A stretch of 64,000 bases of DNA from contig NZ_JBHUEE010000006.1 of the NCBI RefSeq assembly GCF_042680605.1, forward strand, positions 186,001 to 250,000. Direction: 5' to 3'. Under the pieces are notes generated by a model. That model did not search any database, was not told the origin of the DNA, and saw nothing but the letters and a program-made list of their open reading frames with translations. The DNA is from Allobogoriella deserti. GTDB lineage: Bacteria; Actinomycetota; Actinomycetes; Actinomycetales; Actinomycetaceae. Shown one piece after another: positions 57,738 through 64,000 of this stretch. Within the stretch, counting starts at the first letter, position 1, and every line of letters starts with the position of its first letter. Both the position numbers and the translations under genes were made by a program.

Positions 57738-58235
57738 GTGACACCCGGGACCAGGATCCGCCCGATGACGGAGGCCGACTGGCCGGCGGTGTGGCCGTTC
57801 TTCGATCAGATCGTCCGCGAGGGGGAGACGTACGCCTACCCGGCCGACCTCACGGCCGACCAGGCGTGGTCGCTGTGGTCCGCACCCGCTCCCGGGCAGA
57901 CCGTCGTCTACGACGACGGCGCGGTCCTCGGCAGTGCCATGATGGGGCCGAACCGCCCCGGCCGAGGCAGCCACGTGGGTACGGCGTCGTTCATGGTCTC
58001 CCCCGAGGCGCGCGGGCGCGGCGTCGGCCGGGCGCTCGCCGACTACGTGATCGCCTGGCACCGCGAGGCGGGCTACCGAGCGATCCAGTTCAACGCCGTC
58101 GTCGAGACGAACACGTCGGCCGTCAGGCTGTGGCAGTCGCTCGGATTCGCGATCGTCGGAACGGTGCCTGAGGCCTTCGACTCGCGCACGCACGGACTCG
58201 TCGGGCTGCACGTCATGCACAAGCGGCTGCGCTGA
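57738..58235 (+). CDS. GNAT-family N-acetyltransferase
   Basis: A 165-residue GNAT protein: RPMTEADWPAVWPFFDQIVREGETYAYP at the N-terminus, ASFMVSPEARGRGVGRALADYVIAW as the acetyl-CoA pyrophosphate loop, and FNAVVETNTSAVRLWQSLGFAIVGTVPEAF. The layout is like phosphinothricin-type acetyltransferases, but the substrate is not predictable. The GTG at 57738 is the first start after the AT-rich promoter region. Confidence 0.88.
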   Translation: MTPGTRIRPMTEADWPAVWPFFDQIVREGETYAYPADLTADQAWSLWSAPAPGQTVVYDDGAVLGSAMMGPNRPGRGSHVGTASFMVSPEARGRGVGRALADYVIAWHREAGYRAIQFNAVVETNTSAVRLWQSLGFAIVGTVPEAFDSRTHGLVGLHVMHKRLR

Positions 58236-58253
58236 GCGGCGGCCGGGCCGGCC

Positions 58254-58859
58254 CTACGCGAGCAGCCCGGCCGCGACGAACGCGCGGTGGTAGATCGCGC
58301 GGATCACCTGCTGCTTGCGGGCGTTGTACTGCATGACATGCTCACCCCCGGCGTTGGCGGCCTCCGCCGCAGTGAGTTTGGCGTCCCGGTACAACTCCCG
58401 GTCCTGCGGCTGCGTACGCAGCCAGTCGCGGAAGATCCGGTGCCGCGCCACCTCGGCACAATCGGGGGAGAACACGTGGATGTTCGCGGCAGGGTCGGAG
58501 GCGGTCAGGCACCGATGGCCGTACCACCACGGCTCGCGGATCTGCAGCGAGAACCCGGCCGCCTCGAGCGGGGGGAGCCAGGCATCCTCGTCGGCGGAGT
58601 CGGGGACGGTGAGGTCGACGTCGATGATCGGCTTGGCGGGAAGTCCCGGCACCGAGGTCGATCCCACGTGCTCGACGGCGAGCGCCGTCGCACCGAGCGC
58701 CCCGCGCAGCCGGGAGGCCAGCTGCTCGAAGCTGTTCGGCCAGGTCGGGTCGTAGTCGACGACGGCGATCTCGCGCTGCGGTCCCTTGTCCACCCACGGG
58801 CTGGATCCCGGGGGTGGGGGAGTGTCGTCGAACGTGACGATGTCTGCCGCAGTGAGCAT
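58254..58859 (-). CDS. GrpB-family (UPF0157) protein
   Basis: A 201-residue protein with the GrpB core: IAVVDYDPTWPNSFEQLASRLRGALG, then AVEHVGSTSVPGLPAKPIIDVDLTV with the nucleotidyltransferase-like GS and DxD pattern, and RIFRDWLRTQPQDRELY. The family has a nucleotidyltransferase-like fold and no well-defined function; some are fused to dephospho-CoA kinase. It is convergent with the GNAT gene. Confidence 0.9.
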   Translation of the reverse strand: MLTAADIVTFDDTPPPPGSSPWVDKGPQREIAVVDYDPTWPNSFEQLASRLRGALGATALAVEHVGSTSVPGLPAKPIIDVDLTVPDSADEDAWLPPLEAAGFSLQIREPWWYGHRCLTASDPAANIHVFSPDCAEVARHRIFRDWLRTQPQDRELYRDAKLTAAEAANAGGEHVMQYNARKQQVIRAIYHRAFVAAGLLA

Positions 58860-58941
58860 GACGCAGACCGTAGAACGCGAGTCGGTGCCGCGGAAGGGAC
58901 ATCGGTGCGGTGTCGTCTCGCCCGCTCGCTACCGTGGCGCT

Positions 58942-59970
58942 ATGCCGACCCCGCTGAGCGAGCGTGCCGCCGCGCCCGAAACCGTCCATGAGCCGACCCA
59001 TCCCGAGGTCACCTGGCGCGCCGCGACCGCGGCCGACGTCGAGACGGTCCTGGCGCTCTACCGCGCGGCGGGAGCCGTCGACCACCCGTACTTCGTCGTG
59101 CCGCGGCACGAGGTGACCGGGAAGTTCTCCAGCTCCACCGTCGACCCTGCGCGCGACACGATGATGGCCATCACGCCGTCCGGTGACGTGGTGGCCGCCG
59201 GCTCGGCCACGCTCGGTGCGGGCCGGGCAACCGAGGTCCAGACGTTCATCGCCGGCACCGTCCACCCCAACTGGCGGGGACGTGGGCTCGGGCGCGAGCT
59301 TGCCCGATGGCAGGTCGACCGGGCGCGCCAGCAGCTGGCCGGCGTCGACTCGGACCTGCCGGGCTCGATCGGCAACTTCACCGAGGACCATCAGGACGAC
59401 GTCCTCGCGCTCATGGCCCGGTTCGGTCTGCAGACCCGGCGCTACTTCACCGAGATGGAGTGGCACGGGGGCCACGTTCCAGATGTCGCCGTGCCGGACG
59501 ACGTGCGGATCGTGCCCTTCACCCGCGAGCTGTCCGAGGCGACCCGGCATGCCCGTAACGACGCCTTCCGCGACCACTGGGGCAGCCAACCCACCCACGA
59601 GGAGCGCTGGTCACAGAACCTCGTCGACAACGAGCACTTCCGGCCCGATCTCTCCCGGGTGGTCGTCGAGAAGGCGGCCGGCGGGCCGCGGGTGCTCGCC
59701 TTCGCGATGGCCTCAGTGGACGAGGAGAACTGGGCGGTGCGCGGTTGGCGCGTCGCCTACGTCGACCTCATCGGTGTGCGCCGGGAACGTCGAGGGCAGC
59801 GGCTCGCCCCGGCGGTCATGGCCGCGCAGATGCGTGCCGTCCGCGACGCCGGGCTCGACGGCACCATCCTCGACGTCGACACCGAGAACCCGACGGGCGC
59901 GCTCGGCCTCTACGAGCGGATGGGCTACACGCCGGCGCACCGCGGGCGGGCGCTTCTGCTGGAGATCTGA
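58942..59970 (+). CDS. Double-GNAT-domain N-acetyltransferase
   Basis: A 342-residue protein with two GNAT folds. The first (about 25-165) carries VHPNWRGRGLGRELARWQVDRA; the second (about 185-342) carries VRRERRGQRLAPAVMAAQMRAV and DTENPTGALGLYERMGYTPAHRGRALLL. The layout resembles mycothiol synthase-type and Eis-like tandem GNATs in general outline, but no specific acceptor can be named. ATG 58942 was chosen over upstream codons that lie in the divergent gene's leader. Confidence 0.84.
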   Translation: MPTPLSERAAAPETVHEPTHPEVTWRAATAADVETVLALYRAAGAVDHPYFVVPRHEVTGKFSSSTVDPARDTMMAITPSGDVVAAGSATLGAGRATEVQTFIAGTVHPNWRGRGLGRELARWQVDRARQQLAGVDSDLPGSIGNFTEDHQDDVLALMARFGLQTRRYFTEMEWHGGHVPDVAVPDDVRIVPFTRELSEATRHARNDAFRDHWGSQPTHEERWSQNLVDNEHFRPDLSRVVVEKAAGGPRVLAFAMASVDEENWAVRGWRVAYVDLIGVRRERRGQRLAPAVMAAQMRAVRDAGLDGTILDVDTENPTGALGLYERMGYTPAHRGRALLLEI

Positions 59971-59987
59971 GCGGGTGACCGGCGCCG

Positions 59988-60671
59988 TCAGCTCCTGGTG
60001 CCGGGACGTGCCTGAGAAGACTTGCCGGAGCGGCACTGTCCCTGGTGGTGGTCGTTCTCGATCCCGGTACGCATAGCGTCCAGGGTGGCCGTCATCATCG
60101 GCGTCATGACCCGGTCGAGGAAGCGCTGGACCACCGGCCGCAGGAGTCGGGTGCGGGGGAGGAACGAGTAGACCCACTCGATCCGCGTGCCGCCGTCGAC
60201 TCGGTGGAACCGGAACTCGGCGACGCCGTGATCGACGGCGAGGCGTTGCGGACTGGTGAATCCCCAGATCATGTACCGGAACGTCTCGGCAGTGTCGACG
60301 AGGACCTCCTCGGCGAGGTAGTGACCGTCCGAGAAGTGCACCCGACGCCGGTCTCCCTCCCGGGTACCGGGAGTCCAGTCGCCGACCAGCGCAGTGGTGG
60401 CCACGACCGTCGGGAAGTTCTCGAAACGGACGATCTCCTCGAGGCTGCGGCCCGGGGCGTTGTTCCAGGCGAGGACCTGCTCCGGAGTGGCATGCACGAG
60501 CACGTCGTGCCGTGCGCTCGCGTAACCGTGTCGCCGGACCTCCGGGCGCGCGCCGGGATACGTGGGTGGCTCGGTCGGCGGCTGCAACGCACGAAGCGCG
60601 GTCGTCAGCGTCGCGAGCGTCAGCATCGAGACGGCGATAGCCGCGTGGGTGCGGGTCCCGAGGCAGGCCAT
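59988..60671 (-). CDS. SRPBCC-fold protein with N-terminal hydrophobic segment
   Basis: A 227-residue protein. A short hydrophobic N-terminus (AAIAVSMLTLATLTTALRAL) suggests a signal or anchor. An SRPBCC-like domain follows (VLVHATPEQVLAWNNAPGRSLEEIVRFENFP, HYLAEEVLVDTAETFRYMIWGF and GTRIEWVYSFLPR). GGAGGATC precedes the ATG. It is divergent from a TetR gene, with two matching operators between them, so it is almost certainly TetR-controlled. Confidence 0.8.
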   Translation of the reverse strand: MACLGTRTHAAIAVSMLTLATLTTALRALQPPTEPPTYPGARPEVRRHGYASARHDVLVHATPEQVLAWNNAPGRSLEEIVRFENFPTVVATTALVGDWTPGTREGDRRRVHFSDGHYLAEEVLVDTAETFRYMIWGFTSPQRLAVDHGVAEFRFHRVDGGTRIEWVYSFLPRTRLLRPVVQRFLDRVMTPMMTATLDAMRTGIENDHHQGQCRSGKSSQARPGTRS

Positions 60672-60691
60672 GATCCTCCATCGATGCGCTA

Positions 60692-60708
60692 GGTTGACGC
60701 CGTCAACC
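60692..60708. promoter_or_regulatory. TetR operator copy 1
   Basis: GGTTGACG-C-CGTCAACC is a perfect 17-bp palindrome in the SRPBCC/TetR intergenic region. It is the centre of a larger perfect inverted repeat spanning 60681-60719 (19-bp arms). Confidence 0.8.
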
Positions 60709-60719
60709 TAGCGCATCGA

Positions 60720-60736
60720 GGTTGACGGCGTCAACC
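60720..60736. promoter_or_regulatory. TetR operator copy 2
   Basis: GGTTGACG-G-CGTCAACC is identical to copy 1 except for the central base, with centres 28 bp apart, and ends 18 bases before the TetR start. Confidence 0.8.
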
Positions 60737-60753
60737 ATCTCTACGATGAGCGG

Positions 60754-61311
60754 ATGCCGACATCGACGCGTGAGGCCCTCGTCGCCGCGGCCACCGACCT
60801 GCTCGACGAGGGCGGCCCGGAACGGGTGACCCTCCGGGAGGTCGGGCGGCGGTCCGGGGTGTCGCACAACGCGCCGTACAAGCACTTCACGGGTAAGCAG
60901 GATCTGCTCGCGGCCGTCGCGGCGCGCGAACTCGACGCTTATGCCGAGGCGCTGCGCGCGGGCGGCCACGACGGCGGGCTCTCCCGCGCCGTCGCCGCCT
61001 ACGTCACCCGCGCGCTCGCCCATCCCGCCCGCTTCCGGCTCGTCTACGGTCCCTGGCCCGCCGGCGTCGGACAGCTCGGCGAGGCTGCGGAGCGCGCATG
61101 GACGAGCCTGGTCGAGACGGTGAGCGCCGAGCAGCGGGCCGGGTGGCTTCCGGTGACGATCGGCGCCGTCCGTCTCGCTGACCTCATCCGGTCGACCGTG
61201 CACGGCGCCGTCGACCTCGAGCTCGGTGGACACCTGACCAAGCACGAGCACGGTCCGGCGAGCCCGGTCGAGGTCGTCGAGGATCTGCTCGCCGCCCTCC
61301 GCCGCGATTGA
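60754..61311 (+). CDS. TetR/AcrR-family regulator
   Basis: A 185-residue repressor. The N-terminal helix-turn-helix is TREALVAAATDLLDEGGPERVTLREVGRRSGVSHNAPYKHFTGKQDLLAAVAARE, followed by a TetR C-terminal (TetR_C_33-like) ligand domain. It is divergent from the SRPBCC gene across two matching 17-bp operators. A long hairpin follows its stop. Confidence 0.92.
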   Translation: MPTSTREALVAAATDLLDEGGPERVTLREVGRRSGVSHNAPYKHFTGKQDLLAAVAARELDAYAEALRAGGHDGGLSRAVAAYVTRALAHPARFRLVYGPWPAGVGQLGEAAERAWTSLVETVSAEQRAGWLPVTIGAVRLADLIRSTVHGAVDLELGGHLTKHEHGPASPVEVVEDLLAALRRD

Positions 61312-61334
61312 GTCAGTGCCCGCCTGGGACGAAG

Positions 61335-61380
61335 CAGTGGTGCCCGGGTGAGCGCTTTCTCGCTCGCCCGGGCACCACTG
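61335..61380. terminator. 20-bp-stem hairpin terminator after the TetR gene
   Basis: Arms 61335-61354 and 61361-61380 (starting CAGTGGTGCCCGGG) pair over 20 positions with one G-T wobble around a 6-base loop CTTTCT. It starts 24 bases after the TetR stop between two convergent genes. Confidence 0.75.
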
Positions 61381-61392
61381 ATGCGGGTCGCA

Positions 61393-61617
61393 GCCGCTCG
61401 TCCCTCACGGCTACCTCCGACTCGGGCTCGTCAGTCGGCCATGTTGTCCGGCCGACTTCCTCACCCTCCGTCTGCGGCTGCCGCTCGTCCCTCACGGCTA
61501 CCTCCGACTCGGGCTCGTCAGTCAGCCATGTTGTCCGGCCGACTTCCTCACCCTCCGTCTGCGGCAGCCGCTCGTCCCTCACGGCTACCTCCGACTCGGG
61601 CTCGTCAGTCGGCCATG
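61393..61617. repeat. 87-bp tandem repeat, two full copies and a partial third reaching into the MFS gene
   Basis: Copies begin at 61393, 61480 and 61567 (each starting GCCGCTCGTCCCTCACGG). Copies one and two are nearly identical; the third stops matching after about 51 bases, within the last codons of the MFS gene (GTCAGTCGGCCATG, 61604-61617). Each unit contains GTCGGCC...GGCCGAC inverted arms. The period is 29 codons long, so the MFS 3' end has apparently been copied outward. Confidence 0.88.
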
Positions 61618-63200
61618 ACAGCCTCGCCGCGCGCCACCATGCCCGCCTCGTTCCCGAGCTTCACCTCGCGGAGGAACAGCGCCAGTACGAAGCCGATCAG
61701 CAGCAGCGGCACGAGGTACCAGAAGGCGGGCGCCAACGCGTCGGCGTACGCGTCGATGACCCCGCTGTGGAGCGGCTCGGGCAGATTCTGCACCGCCTGC
61801 GGCGTGATGGATTCCGCGGAGCCCTCGAGCTGCCCGGCCGCCTCCGGCGGAACCGTGGCGAAGACATCCGTGAGCCGATCGCTGAGGCGGCCGGTGAAGA
61901 TCGTGCCGAAGAGGGCGACCCCGAGCGAGGCGCCGATCTCCCGGAAGAAGTTGTTGCTGGAGGTCGCGGTGCCGATCTCGTGCGGATCCACCGCGTTCTG
62001 CACCGCCAGCACGACCGGCTGCATGACCAGGCCGAGGCCCACGCCCAGCACGAAGATCATGACGCCGAACTGGACGGTCGAGGTGTCCCCGGTCAACGTG
62101 GTGAGCCAGGCGACCGCGGCGGCGGCGATCGCCATGCCGACGATCGGGTAGATCTTGTACCGCCCGGTCTTCGTGATCAGTCCGCCGGAGGCGATCGCGG
62201 TGAGCATGACGCCCGCCATCATCGGGATCATCAGCAGCCCGGACTCGGTCACGCCGGCACCGGTCGACATCTGCAGGAACGTCGGCAGGAAGCTCAGCGC
62301 CGCGAACATCCCCATCCCGATGACGAAGCCGATCGAGGTGGCGATGAGGAACGTCCGGTTCGCGAAGAGTCGCAGTGGGATGAGCGGCTCCGTGGCACGC
62401 AGCTCGACGACGATGAACGCCGCGATCGCGACGGCGGTCACTGCCACGAGTCCCAGCAGCCGTGTGTCGGACCAGTCGTATCCGGACTCGCCGCTCAGTG
62501 AGGTCCAGCTCGTGGTGAGGACCAGCCCCGCCGTTCCGACGGCCATCGTGAGGATGCCGGCGATGTCCACCGGCCGGCGTGAGCGGTGACTCGGCAGCTT
62601 GAGCGCCAGGACGGCGGCGACGAACGCCGCGATGCCGATCGGGATGTTGAGCCAGAAGCACCAGCGCCAGTCGGCGTGGTCGGTGAACAGACCGCCGAGC
62701 AGCGGACCGAGCACGGCGGAGATGCCGAACAGTGCACCCATCGGCCCCATGTACTTGCCCCGCTCCCGGGCGGGGACGATGTCGGCGATGATCGCCTGCG
62801 ACAGGATCATCAGCCCGCCGCCGCCAAGTCCCTGCATGCCGCGCCAGAACACCAGACCGCCGAAGCTCTGGGTGAAACCCGCCCCGGCGGAGGCGACGGT
62901 GAACAAGGCGATGGCGATGAGGAAGGGCACGCGCCGCCCGTAGAGGTCGCCGAACTTGCCGTACAACGGCATGACGATGGCGACGCCGAGGATGTACGCG
63001 GTGACGACCCAGGCCTGGTGCTCGACGCCGCTGAGCTCACCGACGATCGTGGGCAGCGCCGTGCCGACGATGGACTGATCCAGCGAGGCCAGGAACATGC
63101 TCGCCATCAGCGCGCCGAAGATCGTCCAGATGAGCTTCCGGCTCAGGACGACGGTGGGTGCGGCGTCGGCCGGTGCGGCGCCGCCGGGTGGTGCAGTCAT
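61605..63200 (-). CDS. MFS drug exporter, DHA2 (EmrB/QacA) type
   Basis: A 531-residue exporter with fourteen predicted membrane segments. ALMASMFLASLDQSIVGTALPTIVGEL and PLYGKFGDLYGRRVPFLIAIALFTVAS (motif A) are diagnostic, and FGISAVLGPLLGGLFTDHADWRWCFWLNIPIG is the conserved centre. It follows a TetR gene on the same strand by 95 bases and is presumably repressed by it. Its 3' end contributes the first 14 bases of an 87-bp tandem repeat. Confidence 0.92.
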   Translation of the reverse strand: MTAPPGGAAPADAAPTVVLSRKLIWTIFGALMASMFLASLDQSIVGTALPTIVGELSGVEHQAWVVTAYILGVAIVMPLYGKFGDLYGRRVPFLIAIALFTVASAGAGFTQSFGGLVFWRGMQGLGGGGLMILSQAIIADIVPARERGKYMGPMGALFGISAVLGPLLGGLFTDHADWRWCFWLNIPIGIAAFVAAVLALKLPSHRSRRPVDIAGILTMAVGTAGLVLTTSWTSLSGESGYDWSDTRLLGLVAVTAVAIAAFIVVELRATEPLIPLRLFANRTFLIATSIGFVIGMGMFAALSFLPTFLQMSTGAGVTESGLLMIPMMAGVMLTAIASGGLITKTGRYKIYPIVGMAIAAAAVAWLTTLTGDTSTVQFGVMIFVLGVGLGLVMQPVVLAVQNAVDPHEIGTATSSNNFFREIGASLGVALFGTIFTGRLSDRLTDVFATVPPEAAGQLEGSAESITPQAVQNLPEPLHSGVIDAYADALAPAFWYLVPLLLIGFVLALFLREVKLGNEAGMVARGEAVMAD

Positions 63201-63295
63201 ACGTCAACCTCCGTCTTGCTGAAGTGGGTGGCGGCGCCGTTGCCGATGGTCAGGGTCTGGTGGTGCGGCTGGGCCGGCGGGACGGCCGCGGGGCG

Positions 63296-63910
63296 TCAGC
63301 GGACGACGTCCTTGAAGGCGAGTGCGACGGCGTCCACGTGTGGTGCGACCGCGCCCGTGCGCCCGTGGGCCTCCCAGCGGACGAGTGCCGCGTGCGCGAG
63401 GGTCATGGTCGTCATGGCTGCGAGCTCGACGTCGACGGCAGCGGCCTCCGGGCCGAGTCGCTCGCGGATGAGCTCGAGCATCGTGTGCCGGTGCTCGTCG
63501 AACGCCGCGAGCTGGCGCGCGCTCAGGCGTGGCTCCTGGCGGGCGAGCTCGAGGGCGCGGCCCACCCGGTCGCGGCCGACGGTGCGGCTGGCGAGGACGA
63601 GCCGGGCGAGGTCGGCCAGGTCGTCGAAGAGCCGGCCGGTGGGCCCGCCGTCGGCGAAGGCCCGGACGTCCTCCGGAGCGAGCTCCCACGGTTCGATCGC
63701 GAGAACGGCGTCGTCCTTCGAACTGAAGTAATTGAAGAACGTCCGCCGTGAGACGCCCGCCTCGGCGCAGATGTCCTCCACGCTGACGGCGTCGAGGCCA
63801 CGCTCGCCGACCAGGTGGTGCGCCGCGTCGACCAGCGCTTCCCGACGCGCCCGCTTCTGTCGCTCGCGCAGCCCGAGGTCCTGGTCGGCGAGGGGACTCA
63901 ACTCACTCAC
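63296..63910 (-). CDS. TetR/AcrR-family regulator of the MFS gene
   Basis: A 204-residue repressor. RQKRARREALVDAAHHLVGERGLDAVSVEDICAEAGVSRRTFFNYFSSKDDAVLAIEPWE is the N-terminal HTH of the AcrR type, and the rest is a helical ligand domain. Start GTG 63910 lies just downstream (on the minus strand) of two tandem operator-like dyads, implying autoregulation. The MFS exporter is the next gene on the same strand. Confidence 0.92.
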   Translation of the reverse strand: MSELSPLADQDLGLRERQKRARREALVDAAHHLVGERGLDAVSVEDICAEAGVSRRTFFNYFSSKDDAVLAIEPWELAPEDVRAFADGGPTGRLFDDLADLARLVLASRTVGRDRVGRALELARQEPRLSARQLAAFDEHRHTMLELIRERLGPEAAAVDVELAAMTTMTLAHAALVRWEAHGRTGAVAPHVDAVALAFKDVVR

Positions 63911-63921
63911 GCCAGCAATTC

Positions 63922-63936
63922 TTGCACTCCGTGCAT
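63922..63936. promoter_or_regulatory. TetR operator-like dyad, proximal copy
   Basis: TTGCAC-TCC-GTGCAT is a near-perfect dyad (one end mismatch) of the same form as the copy at 63939-63953, 12 bases upstream of the TetR start. Confidence 0.68.
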
Positions 63937-63938
63937 CT

Positions 63939-63953
63939 TTGCACCAGGTGCAA
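63939..63953. promoter_or_regulatory. TetR operator-like dyad, distal copy
   Basis: TTGCAC-CAG-GTGCAA is a perfect 15-bp dyad, repeated 17 bp from the proximal copy. The surrounding AT-richer stretch probably holds the promoter of the TetR-MFS operon. Confidence 0.72.
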
Positions 63954-64000
63954 TTCGTGTGACGACGGCCTCGCTATCTCCTGCGCACGGCGTTCGCCCA

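Noticed and set aside
61393..61617. Short repeats considered as a CRISPR array
   Set aside because: The units are a direct 87-bp tandem without unique spacers, and no cas gene is nearby.

Overview
The window is about 64 kb of very GC-rich DNA (roughly 70% by eye) with the strong third-position G/C bias and dense, often overlapping genes of an actinobacterium. Several genes point the same way: a mycothiol-dependent formaldehyde dehydrogenase and a mycothiol-type DinB enzyme, a DevR/DevS (DosR/DosS) hypoxia two-component system, an Acg-type nitroreductase, a CmtR-like Cd/Pb sensor and a fused CydDC transporter. A Micrococcales-like chromosome is my best guess from gene content, not from any database comparison. 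I saw no rRNA, tRNA, CRISPR array, insertion sequence or phage gene.

Layout. 1-3.6 kb: the end of a GH31 glycosidase gene, a metal-ligand-poor M24 protein, an aldehyde dehydrogenase and a TauE/SafE permease, all rightward. 3.7-6 kb: a CmtR-like metal sensor with a short CDF transporter, then an MFS exporter. 6.2-12.7 kb: paired CNNM/CorC membrane proteins, alpha/beta hydrolase, APH-like kinase, transglutaminase-like protein, MerR regulator. 12.7-24.5 kb reads as a low-oxygen respiration island: BlaR1-like protease and BlaI divergent from cydA-cydB-cydDC, then DoxX, an Acg-type nitroreductase, and devR-devS. Two DosR-box-like palindromes (20948-20961 and 21993-22006) lie in it, and a BlaI-type inverted repeat lies between blaI and cydA.

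24.5-30.4 kb: an ECF sigma factor fused to an anti-sigma-like zinc finger, membrane segment and Pro/Glu tail, a DUF1905 protein, a SigG/SigJ-type sigma factor with a SnoaL domain, a mycothiol-type DinB protein and an AarF/UbiB kinase. 30.4-36.5 kb: mscR with its metallo-hydrolase partner, a MarR-GNAT fusion, LtrA, TfoX-N, a SnoaL protein, a 5'-truncated sigma gene and a DUF1540 protein. 36.5-44.8 kb: a MocR regulator divergent from a seven-gene sugar-type ABC transporter operon that ends in a UPF0261 (Tm-1-like) gene and a PEP-hydrolase-family gene. These correspond to the two halves of the plant/fungal Tm-1-type protein, and this is the best candidate for an undescribed catabolic system.

44.8-53.7 kb: small enzymes and regulators (RibD-like reductase, AlkD-like repair protein, Nudix, P-loop kinase, BBE oxidase with MarR, SRPBCC/ArsR pair, a frameshifted ECF42-type sigma factor with its DGPF protein, MFS exporter). 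53.7-57 kb: a two-gene clpP operon in which the second ClpP has Ala in place of the catalytic Ser, followed nearby by a ClgR/PopR-like regulator. 57-64 kb: SRPBCC, GNAT and GrpB proteins, a TetR/SRPBCC divergon with two near-identical operators, an 87-bp tandem repeat, and a TetR-MFS operon with tandem operators at the window end.

Functional calls rest on motifs read in the translations and on remembered family features. Start codons were chosen from ribosome-binding sites, overlaps with upstream genes and expected family N-termini.
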